A stretch of DNA of 64,000 nt from Pholis gunnellus (GCA_910591455.2 OU342808.1:10991904-11055903); one strand, 5' to 3'; positions 47,220-60,777 are shown, counted from the stretch's first letter. Notes: generated by a model from the letters alone, not told the origin. Numbers and translations are program-made.

Positions 47220-47576
47220 TGAAAGCAAGGAGTTAGTCTAAGAGAAGCTGTCTTGATGACGAGCCTCACACTCTCTACTGCTCTTTTTTAAGATTGCGTT
47301 ACATAACAGGCCCTAACAGAAATGCTGGAATTTGTATGTATTGTTATTCCAAATTTGAAGAATAAATATCAATATTAACTTGGATCATCGTGTCAGGCAT
47401 TTTAAATGAAATATTATTTGTAAGATTGAACAGTATTATGCAGTATGTTGTGGTATAGTTTAAGTAAAGGATTGGAGTACTTCTTCCACCCTAATACATT
47501 ACTTTACACACACAAAAACAGAGAAGATTAGTTGCGTCCATACATTTTTATAAACTCAATTTCATAAGAAGAGTTG

Positions 47577-48914
47577 TATGGAGCTAAATCCAGGTCAAAA
47601 GTTTTGTTCATTTGAAAAAAAAATCTGAACCTGAAAGTTCAAGTTGTGGTCTTGAACATTGAAAAATACAGCAATGTATTCAAATTAAAAATAAGTGAAT
47701 GAAATTTTTTTTTGGGTTGAATATAATTTTGATTCCGTTCTAGAATTATTTTGAATACATTTTTTTTTTTCGTTTTTCACTTTCACATATTTGTGTTGTT
47801 ATGTTTTCAGATTCAAATCTTTTTTTTTCAGATTCACATCTTTTTTTTTCGTTTTTTTTGGTTTCAAATCTTTGCGTGGGGGGCGTGGTATCAACTGAGA
47901 GGGGCGTGTCATCATGAGTGACAGCATAACGAAGAAGGCCGAGGCAGCTAGTAGAGGCACTTCCTGCTGCTAGCTCATCTTCCGTGTGTGTGAGAGGAGC
48001 CGCGGCAGTTTAGCCTTTATTTGTCGTTATTTGACAATATGTAACAATACATTAAGGTCCTTGAAAAATCACATGATGGAAATGCTACTTCCAGGGAGTA
48101 CAACGTTGACTACTGCTAACATCCTTAAACTATGCACTTTCTGCACCCAGAGATAGTACATATTGAAGAGCAGCGTCATTGACCCATTTGGCCACAAGAG
48201 GGAGTTTACCTTTAATGAGCGCTTCTGTCAGCAGTAAACTAATGCAGGAAACATACATGTTTTATTTATCACCACAGGTAGAGAGATATTTTCCTCTGTT
48301 TCTTTTTGAAAATATATTTTTCTGAATTTATAAATCCATTGTGCAATGAAATTTGTTAGCATAGCCGTTCATTCACCCCGGTTTGGTCTGCTGGTGTAGT
48401 TGCCATGGCAACAAGTGCCAAGATGTTAGCCTAGCTTAGTTTAATAAAAACGAGTAGCCATACTATTACAATTTGGCATTTTTTTACTAAACCAATTACA
48501 ACTACCAACAGTCATACCTTCAAGAACCTTAATGTATTGTTACATATTGTCAAATAACGACAAAATAAAGGCTAAACTGCCGCGGCTCCTCTCACACACA
48601 CGGCAGCTGAGCTAGCAGCAGGAAGTGCCTCTACTAGCTGCCGCTGACACATTTTGAGCCTTTCTCGCGGACGCCATCGCAAGGATATTACGCTGCGTTC
48701 ACAGTGGTGTGTGGAAGTGCGAAACGTCAGATATTAAAGTGTGGTTGTTGAACGGCCCAATATGGCATAGTTTATTGCTCTTTTACTGTGATTCGTGCCA
48801 AGTAGAGGCTAAAACAGCTTGCTAAACAGAACTTTGTCACTAGTGAATCATAATTCTCGCGTTGCCCACGTTACCTGAAATGAACAAAACTTTTGACCTG
48901 GATTTAGCTCCATA
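47577..48914. mobile_element. 1.34-kb non-autonomous DNA transposon with 37-bp perfect TIRs
   Basis: The left terminus TATGGAGCTAAATCCAGGTC... (47577-47613) is repeated exactly as reverse complement at 48878-48914. The hexamer GAGTTG flanks both ends (47571-47576 and 48915-48920), as expected for a target-site duplication. No transposase frame is present, so it must depend on an enzyme made elsewhere. A second, inner inverted repeat (about 47941-48062 against 48527-48650) lies within it. The superfamily is uncertain; a 6-bp duplication would fit a few groups only. Confidence 0.85.
47941..48656. repeat. Inner fold-back module, copy 1
   Basis: Arms of roughly 120 bp, sharing GCAGCTAGTAGAGGCACTTC and ACATTAAGGTCCTTGA-type text, face each other across about 460 bp. 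A diverged, internally deleted copy in the opposite orientation is present at about 60990-61372. Confidence 0.8.
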
Positions 48915-49200
48915 GAGTTGCTGACACATTTTGACAGGGAGAAGCTGAAAGGCACATTTCAAATCAAGAGGTGATCTCTGTGAATCCATTATTTTTTATT
49001 TCCCTTCAGAAGTAAAATTAATATATTTAAATATATAACACTTTTATTCATTATTATAATAATACATGAATCAATGATGTTGTCACATTTGTAGATTCGT
49101 TGTTTTGTTCAGTACCAGCTCTATAAAGTCTCTTCACATATTTAAAGCCTTGCTTTGAGGTTTATTTTGAGTTCTTCGGTGGGTGGGGCTCTGACTCCGA

Positions 49201-49205
49201 CCAAT
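49201..49205 (+). promoter_or_regulatory. CCAAT box of the mlxip promoter
   Basis: GACCAATCAGA, an NF-Y-type CCAAT element, lies about 310 bp upstream of the first mlxip ATG. It is preceded by GGGTGGGGC. Confidence 0.5.
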
Positions 49206-49517
49206 CAGAAGCGCTTACAGACACCAACTTCCTGCTCCGGACAGAAAACAGTCTGCAAGCTGTATTTTTTTTGTCAGCTGGTCGCTGCGAGTCTCGGCTA
49301 ACAAAACAACAACAACTTCACTTGAGCCATTAATGACAGACAGCTTCGAAGAATGAGTGAACCGAGAACTCGGACTCAACGGCGCGAAGTTGACAAACTT
49401 TAACCGAGAAGTCGTCCGCAACCGCGTCTTCTTGGCGAGCCCGATGAAAGCGAGAGGTTTATTGTCCTAGCTTGCTGGCTAACATTAGCTATTTGTCTGG
49501 TGAGGAGGGCTACCTAC

Positions 49518-52500
49518 ATGGCTACCAGAGAGATGTCTTCACGGTACACGTATCGTCGCCCGCCATCGAGCATAAAGCAGGAGCAGGATGACGACTCGGA
49601 CTCGGAGACCCACCTGCTGGGCCTGAAGAGGTTAGACGGGCTGGAGTCTCAGATCATCCACAGCGGACACTTCATGGTGTCATCGCTCCATATCGAGCAC
49701 CCTCCGAAGAAAGGCTACGACTTCGATACTGTCAACAAACAGACCTGTCAGACCTACCACTTTGGCAATGCGAGGATGTCACATCTCTCCATAGACGCGT
49801 CACTGACCAAACTCTTTGAGTGCATGACTCTCGCGTACAGGTATGTTGTTACAACGCACCTCGTCACCCCGTATTCACTGTTTCATTTATTCACCCGGCT
49901 GAGCTGACTTCAATCATGTGCAGATATAAAAAAAAAAAAGGCAGGCATGGGACACACTAGAGTGAAATTGCTGTCACGAGTCTTTTCCTCGTGTAACTTC
50001 CTGCTTGACCACTCATGATTGTGGTGAAGGAAGAAGGCCTACTCGCATAGTAAAAACACTCCATCACAAGTAAAAGTCCTGCACTCACTCGCATCATTAT
50101 ACTTATACTACAGATGTATTACAATCATAATGAAAAAACTAAGATCTGGTTTAACATATATACAATAAAATAATATACATTTGGGGGTTCATGAAATGAT
50201 TAATGGGATATTTGTTTAAGCCTTCTGAGAATTTGATCCTGCTTTTTTGTAAGGGGTCCCAAGCCCAAAATGTTGTAAAACACTAGTTTAATCCTAAACA
50301 ATGCATTGTATTGTACAAGCTTATCTTGTATTTATATTTAAAACTCAAACTTGTACTTCAATTCAGTACTTGTATTTTCAGTACACAGCCAGAGTTACTC
50401 AAGGTGACCTGAAACCTTTTCTATTCAAATTATTCTCACATTCTTCAGTTCAGCTTTGTTTTTGTCAAATTTATTTTAAAATGTAAATTTTTTTGTCAAT
50501 GTACTGGTTTGTGGGATTCTACTCAGACTTTATGAGCACTGAAGACGGAGCCCGATGAACTCAGATTACACTCTCAGTGCTCTTGAAAGAGAGATCTTTG
50601 TTCTGATTCAGGGTGACAGGATTTAAATAAACAATAAGGAACAACAGTAATCTTAGCTGCCAGGAGAATTTAAGCGTGCTATCAGTTATCAGACGGATCT
50701 GAAATAAGGCCTTCTGTCGTGACAGATTTATTTTTGTTTTGATAGTGCTGAAATACTGGTGTGCAGTCACACTGTTAGCTGTGCCGGGTCCTCTGAAAAG
50801 ATTTGTTTCACATATCAGTCAATTTAATTTTGTCTCTAAAATGTGACAAATACTGAAAACTGACTGTTCTCAAATAAATGCCCACAAATATTTTAGGTAG
50901 TCTGACAAACAGCATGAATGAGTATTTCGTCGATAATTGTGTAAACTGAGAGTGAATTAAAAGACGTCACTCATAATGCAGCCGCGTGAAAAGACAAACG
51001 AAGACAAAAACCTGTACGGTAAACGTTGATGAGTTTATAGGCTTCAGGCAATGTTTTTAAGATACAAACTAAAAGAGAACGTTGATGCTACTAAGATATT
51101 TAAAGGCAGGATTGGTCATCTTAATTATTTTTATTCAAATTATCAGTACAGCCTGACAGCCATCAATGAATCAAATACTCTTACAACAAACAAAAAATCC
51201 TGTATCTGCGGCTTTCGCATGGCTGTAATAAGCCCGTCCAATTATGATCATTTTGTGGGAGTGGCTTTGGAGGGTTTGTTTTGCCGACTTGACGACTTTT
51301 TTGCTGGATTTAGCAACTTAACGGAGCTAGTACTGCTCGGTTATCTCATTGGGAAAAGAGTTGGCAGCACTGGACTTGGTTTTCGGCTGAATACAAGTAC
51401 AAGATTACCAACCCTGCCTTTTAGAGATGAGTTGTAAAATCAAATGCTGGGCTCACGTTACCCATGGTTCTGTTTACAGCTGTTGTGTTTCTGTAGCGTT
51501 GGTGGAAAGCCAGCTGCTCAGAGGATTCCCTCTGACTTTGCTCATGGCACCTACTTGGATTCATCGGGAGGACTATCTTTAGGCCTGGAAAGCACTACTA
51601 GCAGTTACTGTTCTGCTGTGTCATTCCAAACGAAAAAGCAAAGACTTCATGTACACGAGAGAGGCTTTACTGAGAACAAGAACAACGTTTTCCCCATAAT
51701 GCTGGCTCTTCTCTAGTCATTGCACCAAGAGTTGGACCAAGTACCTACTTGTTGAAACTACATTTTCTTCTTCCAATGACTAACACAGTACTCGTCAAAG
51801 GCTGGACAGGAAGGACAGAGAGTTACAGGAGAGGAAGGATGAAAAGAGGGAAACTGTGAGCTAACCCGTTTGGATAGGAATGAGCATTTCCTTATCAAAG
51901 CAGATTGATGTTCTTGAACGTCATTCTCTCCTGTCCTGTTAAAGTGAAACATAAACTTAAGTCATGTCATTTGACAAACATTTTAAAAATTTGATGCATA
52001 TTACCATTTTCATGCAGAAGTAAACACTCAGACGCAGTGCAGTGTAAGAACTATATCATTATTTGATTTAATAAAAGTCTTCAGCCTTGATTTAAAAGAA
52101 CTGAGAGTTGCAGCAGACCTGCAGTTTTCCATGTATTTGTAAATAATTTGTTTGACAGACAGGAAGCCAGTGTAAAGACCTCAGAACTGGATGGATGTGA
52201 TCCACTTTCTTGGTCTCATTGAGGACTCGAGCAGCAGCGTTCTGAATCAGCTGCAGCTGTCGAATCGATTATTTTAGGGTGACCTGTAAACACACCAATA
52301 TGGTAGTCGACTCTACGGAAGATGAACGCGTGGTCCAGTGAGACACAAGTCCTTTAATCCTTGATATATTCTTCAGGCGAAAGATGGCTGACTTGGCTGT
52401 TGAAATTCAGGCTTGGGTGCACGACTACACCAACATTTCTGGACTGGTCCGTGGTCTTTAACATTGCAGATTGAATCTGAGCGCTGAGAGGGCAATATTG

Positions 52501-55500
52501 CTGTTTATGGAATTAAAACAAAAATGTACAATGTTGTTGACAGTGTGTGTTTCCTGTCTGTGTATTTGATTCCTTGTCTTCCATCAAACTTGTAACTATC
52601 ATTGTGACTTGAGCTTGATCTTGTCAGGTTCCTGCTTGTTTGTTTTGTCTTATCTCTTTAAGTATTTCCAGCACACAGCCAGAGTTACTCAGGGTGACCT
52701 GAAACTTTTTCTATTCAAATTATTCTCGCATTCTCAGGGTAGAGTTCAGCTTTGTTTTTGTCAAATTTCTTTTAAAATGTAAATTTTGTTGTCATTTGTA
52801 AAGTAGACAAGTTGTTTAAGAGCCTTGTGTATCGGCATTAGGAGCCACATTTAGGCCGGTGCGTGAGTGATCAGACATGTAACTCTCTTACTGTTGACTG
52901 AGTGACGAGCGCTGGTTCAGTGTTACGGCGAGGAAGCATCCCCTTTATTAAGGCTTTTGGTTATTGTCAAGCATCTGTAGTGATGTCAGAATCAGGTTTG
53001 TAAAGTGACATTTTAAAAGAATCTGACAGGGACAACATTCTTCATGCTGGTGTCAAGTTATTTTAAGTTGAGCAAAATAAATTTATGATAAAACAAACTT
53101 GTAAAAATCCCAGTTAGTTGTGTTATTGTGGGGTAGAAGAGACAGGAAGCATTGTTTTAATCTTCTACAAGCAAGATTATCAAGGTTTCTTCTGCTAATA
53201 ACACGAAGGAGATCACCGCGAGGGTTTTAGTTACAGTTGAGATATTTATCTACTTGTACAAGTTAAGCCGTTGTTTGTGTTTCATAGAATGTCTTGTGAG
53301 ATTATTTCACTGTAAACTTTCTTGTCTTTTCAGTGGTAATTTGGTATCTCCCAAATGGAAGAACTTCAGAGGTCTAAAACTGCTTTGGAGAGACAAGATC
53401 CGCCTCAACAACGCCATATGGAGGGCCTGGTATATGCAGTGTAAGAGTTCCTCTATCATTTGGTATGCATAGAGTGTAGAGGGTGTTGTTATTCTTATAG
53501 TATCTAAGTGACTTGAATTTGTACACTTCTTTAATCAAGCTGTAGCAAGTGTGGAGACGTCAGGATCTGGTTCAAGAATATGTAATCAGAAATAGTGGAG
53601 AGACTCTTTCGTAAATCAGATTCTTTATATTGATTCATCTACATTTGTTCCCATATTGCCCTTTTCAGGATCTCTGATTTCACCAGGCTTTATTTTTCTT
53701 GGTTCTCGTGTGTATGTTTATTAGAATCTGCACTTCACAGTACTCCAGCAGCATTATCTGTAAATTCATAAACTTTCACAGTATGGAACTGGGTCTCTTT
53801 TTTTTTCCATGACTTCAAGATAAATATTGGTGCCGTCTTTGCAACTTGCTGCAGTAATATTGGTTTGTTTACATACCATGAGCAGTTTTGTGACAGTGAC
53901 TGATAGCATATCTTGTTCATATCCCTAAAATAAACACAAACTGGGTCAAGCTTTTCTTGAGTTACAAGCTGAGCTATGAGCATTCTTTGGTGCACTATAA
54001 GCAATAAGCGCTGCAACATGTGTTCATTTATGTTTTATTGTATTGTACCAGTAAAAAAAAAAATTCAATTGAGGGTGACTTGAAGGATGTTTTTCTACCC
54101 CTAGATGTGGAGAAAAGGGAGAATCCTGTTTGTCACTTTGCAACTCCCCTGGATGGAAGCATGGACTTGTACGTCCGTCGTCCTGCAGAGGTAAAGACAG
54201 AGAAATGTGATCAAACAGCCTTGTTTCTTATCACCAAAAACCTTCCATGGATATGATTGTATGTTCACTCTCTTAAGCACTTGTCATTGAGTTTTATGTT
54301 TCCTTTGTCACTTCCTTTCTTTGTCGGGTGTGTTTGTTATGGATCATCTCCTCTTTCTTTTGCAGGGCAGTGCCCCAGATGGGATAGACTGGAAAAGGCG
54401 AATTGAAATCGTCATCAGAGAATACCACAAGTGGAGAACATACTTTAAAAAAAGGGTATCGTGTGTATATATAATATGTATTTTGCATATGTGTTTTGTT
54501 TGTTTGATTGGTCATAAAACATTCATATTTATCTAATGTGGTACCCGCGTTCTCTTTTATAGTTACAGAAGCACAAGGATGATGACCTCTCAAGCTTGCT
54601 TAAGGTACGCTAAACTGCATCATGCCCAACCCACCAAAGTGCTGTTCGTACCAAGATGAACATTCCTATCAATATCAACCAGATGTTAATATGAATGGAA
54701 TTAACTCATGCTAAACTGGTCACCGTTACATACTTACATACTTTTGTAATATATCATCTTTGACTATGCAAACTAAATTATTTTAACTAATTTCACATCA
54801 TTTAGCTTGTAACTTAGTGACAGACTCAGATGTATGTCCATATATAGATACGGTGATTCATTTTTTAAGACTAGTGCATGAAGTGTGGAGACAAAATGTT
54901 GTTCATTAGTTTAGTGCCAGTTTAGTGTCCATGTTGGCTGTACTCAACACTGCACGCTTGTGTGTCATTAACTGGCTTGGTGGTTGCATTTTTAACACTC
55001 AAAGGGACCAGAAGAGCAGTTATCGCTGTTTGGGGAAGTCTCTCCAGACATGCTCCGTGTCTCCTTTTATCAGGATGAAGACACTGCTGTGCGCCGCCTG
55101 CCTCGTAGGCATAATGAAACACCTGACCCTATGGAGATGGACCCCCTCTTTGACATGGATGTCCTGATGTCTGAGTTTTCAGACACGTTGTTCTCTACAT
55201 TGGCCTCGCACCAGCCCATAGCCTGGCCTAATCCACGGGAGATTGGTGAGTCTATTTTATGAGATCGATAGGTGATTTAACAATTGATTTGTTACTGTTG
55301 TCTTTTGTTCACTGTGGCCACCACTGGCATGTCTTCTCTCTACCTCTGCCTCTTTGCCTCCCGCAGCACATGCAGGGAACGCAGACATGATCCAACCAGG
55401 ACTCATCCCTTTACAACCCAACCTAGACTTCATGGACTCTTTTGATCCACTGCAAGGTAGGAGTAAGGCACCAACCATAGCTGCAGTAGTGTTGCACACA

Positions 55501-58500
55501 CACTAATAGTGCACACTTTATAGGAATCAAGCGCACATGTTCTTGTAACTCGGTAGTCGGCTTAGCCTAACACAAAAAGTAGTGTGGTTTTACTAACCTC
55601 TAGCTAACATAGAGACTCTTCTCCAGACTTATTTCACAGCCTCCGTCAGCCCGCCTTCCCCTCTGTTTCACCCACTGCACCATCTGTTACCCTTCACCCC
55701 AGCAGCAGCTCACAGTCGCAGGTAAACACAAACCCAAGGCACCGCTCCTAACACACACCACCACGATGAGTTTGTTCAAGGGCCGTGTTATTTTTCCTTG
55801 ATGCAAGACTTTCTGTTGTTGTTTTTTGAGTATTTTCTCCACATCTTCTACCATTTTTCTGTCTTAATGTAGTTACACAAAAAAACATAATAATATTACT
55901 AAACTTTATTTACATAGCACTTTTCATACATGACCTGCTCCTCAAACTGCTTCATTTTTGAGAATCAAATACTCACTCAAATGTTGGCAAAACATTTTTC
56001 TTTTCTTTCATGCTGTAGTCTTCCTTGAAGCTTTTGACGTATTTTCTGCTGGGTCCATAAATGCAGCTTCACTGTAGTTACTTGTCTGACTTTTAACATT
56101 ATATTATAGCTTTTCTATTTTTACATTGAAGGAACATACAGTCTTACAGACCTTGACATTTGCTTCCTCATTTCCTCAACACTAAATATTCAGGGCTCAT
56201 AAATAAAACAATAATAGTAAATTACTTTAAGGAACAAAAAGACCATTGTAACTGTATCTGGGAGCCGTACCAAAGATATATTTTTGCAGCAGTTGTTAGT
56301 GTAGTTAAGTGCATGTTCATGGACATATATTATATTTAACGTATATATAAGTAAAAAGGAAAGAATAGAATGAAACATTGGCTTAACAGATATGCATTTT
56401 GCATTAGCCTGAACTGAGTGAATAGAAAGACTGATATAAATGCTGATAGTTTAACAGATTTGGCCGCAATTCTGTCAGTCTCTTGTCTCTAGCCTCCCAA
56501 ATCAATAAAAAGTGACATGAAGAAAAGTTGTGTTTTCTTTAGTTCTTTGGTTGGAGTTGTGAAAATGTTACTTTACTTTTTTTTTCATAATCTTAACCAG
56601 CACAAAATACAATGCTAGCTAATATGAACTTGCATAGAACGGGGTCTCTAATGTTTAATTTTGCACTAGAGGAAAGAGACTTAAGTGCGTTTCTTCCCTT
56701 TCCTTCATCCCTTGCCAGGCCCAGTTAATGTCCTCCATGCTCACAAGCAACAACATCTCCCCTCCTGGCCCCCTGCCCATCCCCTCTCCCATGGCCAGTC
56801 GAAACTACCTGCCTCTGTTTCCTGGGCATTTGGCGCCCAGTGATCAAGTAGCAGTTTCCTCAGTCTCTCAGCCATTATCCCATGATCCTCTGGCACAGTG
56901 CCTTCCAAGTCAGGACATGGCCTCAGCAGCACCCATGGTTCCATCATCCTTGGACAACGCCTCAGCGCTGGATGAGACTGTACAACCATCTGTGATTACA
57001 CACAAGACCTCCTCTACTGTTAAACCCAGCGATGCAGCAGCCACCTTCAGCCACGCCTCAGACTATAGCGCCATATCCACACAACCTCCTCCTTCTCAAC
57101 TTCAGCCCTTGGCTCCATTAACTGCCACACGCGTCCAACACCCTCAGACTTTCGCCCTGCCTCGGCCCTTTCAGTCATCTAGTGCCAACAAAAACCGCCC
57201 TGTGCAAAGGATTGCTCCTGCTAACACCCCCTCCCACCTCATCCTCACAGGTCTGTTGTTTCTGGTCTCAAGATCAAGATTTGGGTTCTGCAATTGTGCA
57301 TTTAACATTGTTGATCTGTAAGTGGAGCTTTGTTACTTTAACCTAATCACCACAAGATAGCGCTCAAGCCTTTCTTAACGCAAACCACTTAACCATTAGG
57401 GTGCCCTTTGCTTTTGTTTTAATAGAACAGCTTATCTTTGTAAAATTAAATCTCAAGATATTAAATTAAAACTTGTTCAAACAGATGAAAGATGAAAAAG
57501 GCAGAGGAAATCTAGTTGTAAAAACTCATTCATGGATGTTCACGTATGAAAGCACATAAAACTGACTTACTGTCAATGTTCATCCTCTCAGCCCCTTTCC
57601 CAGGTCATGCCAATGCTGTAATTGTTACGCCATCGCCTCTGAAAGCAGATGTGGTCCGTAATGCTGGAGTGGTCATCGCTCCTTCTCAAATTGGAGGGGT
57701 ATGTTTCAGATCTTACATAACAGTGGGTCCTCACATTATTGAGTTGCCAATAGAAAATTACAAAACTGCAACATTTACATTTTATTGTTTGTTTTTCTGT
57801 GGTGTGCATAATTCATAAGTGTGAAATTAAAACTTTACTTGTCTTAAAACTTCGGTGATTTTTAATTTCTTGTCCATTTGTTCTCTTCATGTATCTCAGA
57901 CGCCTGGATTTCACGTTTTGTCTCAGACACAGAAGTCTCCCCAGCCAATTGTGCCCAAAGGAAAGTCTTCCAGCCGCAAAAGTCAGAAAGCCTCCTCTTG
58001 TGTCGGTGAGACTTCACTCTACCCAGAAGGTACATCATAACTTCAAAGCCCACAACTTGTTACAAGTGTGTTTTTTTTCCAGGTCACAGTCAGCCTGGAT
58101 CAGGTCACGGATCCCCGCATGGGTTAGATCAAGTTCCTAGTCCCCAGTCACTGATCAGCAGCAGCACTTCCCCATTGGAAAAGAATGAACAAAATCAGGT
58201 TTGTGTGTTTATGTTTCTCAACATAAATGGTTTGCTAGTGTGTTCGATACATTATGTAAAAAATGAATTAAGACACAGTACGCTTGTAACCTGTAATATT
58301 TCCACTACTGTTGTGTGACAGAGCCGGAGGTCAACATACATATCTGCTGAGCAAAAGAGACGATCAAACATAAACATTGGCTTTAAAACACTCTGCAACC
58401 TGGTCCCCAATCTAAAGGCACAATCAAATGTAAGTCTGAGTGTCTCATAAAACATCCATAATAGATTCAGGACATCACTATTTTTGGCCATGTTTGTGCA

Positions 58501-60777
58501 CAGTTTTTGTAAAGTATTTGATTTGCTCTTTCCCTCATTTACGTTGTGCATTTAGATCAGTAATGCAGTCACATTGCAGAAGACTGTGGATCACATTTGG
58601 AAGCTCCAACAGGAGAGGCAGCAGATGCTGGAAGAGGTCAAGAGGCTACGAGAGGAGATAGAGGAGATCAACACCTCCATTAGGTATGTTAAAACATTGT
58701 ATATGCGTCACCCCTCTTCTGATATACAAAATTTGCACTCAACACATTAATTCTCAACTGTTTCTGTCTCTTGTCACTACTTAACCACAGCTCGTGTCAG
58801 GAACAGCTGCCTGCAACAGGGGTCCCTATCAGGCGAAATCGCTTCGACCACATGCAGGAGAAGTTCAATGAATATGTAAAGAACCGCACTCTGCAGAACT
58901 GGAAGTTCTGGATTGTATCCTTCAATAAAGGAGCCCTGACACTGTTTGCTGCATATTAATAACAGAGTATAGCGTAAGCATTTGGCTTGTGCAGACATTT
59001 TGTTCAGATCAGACTGATACATGACGGAAGGAATATATATCCAATGTCACAGTCGGAAGACTTAATAGAAAGTAAATGTTACACAACCGAAACACTTTGA
59101 AACACTAAGGAAAACCAAGCTACTGTTATTCAAGGTTATATAGACAGACTTCTTTCAAACTTTATTCAGTGACCACAGTGCCAGGAGGGTTCAAAATATG
59201 ATTACAAATGACCAAAAATGTTTTACCAGTGACGCTGTCTTTTATAAGGGGAATTGCTTTGTTGCTATCTACCAAATGCAGTGGCCATGTTGTTGTTGTT
59301 GATGTCAGGGGCATTAAGGATCTCTTGACAGATCACGTAATGTTTTGTCCCTATGTACAATATGCAGTGCTGCTCTTTTTTTAAAACCAATCTCTGATTT
59401 TGTTCGTTGCATACTTTTTAGGTTAAGCAAACCGCAGATTGAAGCATGAAGTGGTGAAAGCTAAAGATGTGCATGTTCGACTTCTGGGACTCAAACAGTT
59501 GGTCAGACAGAGTTGCATTCGTCTCACTCTCCAGTATAACTGATCCTTGACCATCATCCATTCTAGTTCAGCATCATTATCAAGCCTCTCTTTGAGTCTT
59601 TCAATGGGATGGTGTCAACTACAAGCAGGGCAGAGCTCTGTCAGACCACATTGCAATGGCTCGATCGTCACTGCTCCCTTCCAGCTCTCAGACCCAGTGA
59701 GTAAATTACTATATCTTGTAGACATCCAGCATAAACCAACACAGTCTTATCAGTAGTTTTGGATCATTTGCCGCTCAGCGGAGACTTCCTTCCAGCGTCA
59801 AAGTATTAGATCACCACTATGTGCAGTTAAATTACTCAAGGTTTTATACTTCCTACCTGTCACTATCTCTGTTTGGTTCAAGCTGTTATCAAGCAACCAT
59901 GATATGAAAAATTCAACAGTGCCCCTCATTTTTTAATGATTCATTACCACTCTATTTTCAATCTCAGAAACGGTGATTATCACACTTTCCAATCTGTTTT
60001 TTTTAACCTCCCACTTGGTCAAAATGTTACGTCTTTGTTCCTGACTCAGTCTGACTTTAGCAATGACACTTAGTGGATCTGATAACGAAGGTGACGTCAA
60101 AAGATTTCCATCATTGAAGTCACAGTTTTTGCTGCTCATTGGAGGCTGGGCTACAGTCAACTTAAGACTTGAGAAGGTTAACGCTCCAGCTTTTTACTCC
60201 ATGTTTAGCAGGGTGGTCCCCTTAGATCGAATGATACAATGAGTGACCTGCAGTCAAATCATTGGTCGTAAGAAAATCTTTAGAATTCCCCTGAGTTACT
60301 GTCCGTAGCATGACACACAGGGTTCTTATGCATACTGTTTAAAGCCGCAGTTATGGAAAAGTCCAGATATATGACAAATTGCCCACAGTTTCCTGGAAAA
60401 CATTAGATATAGCAATTTGTTAAAATCTTACAGAAAGATTTTTTTTTTTTCAATAGACCGAGACTGTTTCCTCCCACTCACTTATTACAAGTAGTTGAGG
60501 TATCGAGCTGCCAAATCACAATCTGTTTTGAAAATTGTGAATCTATTACATACCTACTGTGTAGCACTCTTTAAGGATACATAGCATAGCTTCAAAATGC
60601 TGTTTTATACAGTCAGGTTGTGGTCATTAAAATGTGGTTTCTTGTTTTTCAGTGGTGCTGAGTACCCTCCGCCAGCTGAGCACAACCACGTCCATACTTA
60701 ATGATCCGTCTCTGCTGCCTGAAGAAGCCACCCGGGCCGTCACTCATACAGATGGGTGGCCTTGCTCTCAGAGGTGA
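49518..60777 (+). CDS. mlxip: MLX-interacting protein (MondoA)
   Basis: MondoA pairs with MLX and moves to the nucleus with glucose-6-phosphate to drive glucose-responsive genes such as txnip. Seventeen in-frame exons encode about 849 aa (human 919): 49518-49840, 53334-53440, 54105-54190, 54366-54455, 54563-54604, 55005-55245, 55367-55456, 55627-55721, 56719-57250, 57592-57698, 57900-58005, 58083-58198, 58322-58429, 58556-58683, 58791-58914, 59567-59696 and 60653-60777. Mondo conserved regions are clear: IIHSGHFMVSSLHIEHPPKK, SIDASLTKLFECMTLAYSG, NFRGLKLLWRDKIRLNNAIW and IEIVIREYHKWRTYFKKR, then GNADMIQPGLIPLQPNLDFM. The bHLH-zipper is in exons 13-14 and the C-terminal dimerisation/cytoplasmic-localisation domain in exons 15-17 (NWKFWIFSIIIKPLFESFNG). 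The basic region deviates from the family. Next-door cfap251 favours MLXIP over MLXIPL. A second ATG in frame is at 49533. Confidence 0.93.
50371..50500 (+). repeat. Dispersed repeat copy A in mlxip intron 1
   Basis: About 130 bp including CACAGCCAGAGTTACTCAAG and TTTTCTATTCAAATTATTCT is repeated in the same orientation, with few changes, at about 52661-52797. It is unclassified. Confidence 0.85.
51101..51424. mobile_element. MITE-like inverted-repeat element in mlxip intron 1
   Basis: The left end TAAAGGCAGGATTGGTCATC is mirrored at the right end, whose reverse complement reads CTAAAAGGCAGGGTTGGTAA. This gives terminal inverted repeats of about 20 bp with a few mismatches. No protein is encoded; open frames within it are chance. 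Confidence 0.7.
52060..52450 (-). mobile_element. LINE reverse-transcriptase 3' fragment (Rex1/L2-like)
   Basis: The minus-strand translation gives QLQLIQNAAARVLNETKK, then HPVLRSLHWLPVC. This is the hallmark C-terminal reverse-transcriptase region of vertebrate L2/Rex1-type LINEs. Upstream text reads FRLKNISRIKGL and LDHAFIFRRVDY in shifting frames, so the copy is dead. The clade is from memory. Confidence 0.75.
52661..52797 (+). repeat. Dispersed repeat copy B in mlxip intron 1
   Basis: Second copy of the repeat at 50371-50500, with a short insertion (TCAGGGTAGAG) in the middle. Confidence 0.85.

Larger units (their letters stand above)
47220..49517. other. cfap251-mlxip intergenic region
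   Basis: Contains the cfap251 3' UTR, the inverted-repeat transposon at 47577-48914, and the mlxip promoter side from about 49140 with a CCAAT box and a GC-rich tract. No other gene was recognised. Confidence 0.6.

Noticed and set aside
51051..51716. Plus-strand frames of 128 and 90 codons in mlxip intron 1
   Set aside because: They lie in and beside an inverted-repeat MITE and have no start context, splice logic or family match.
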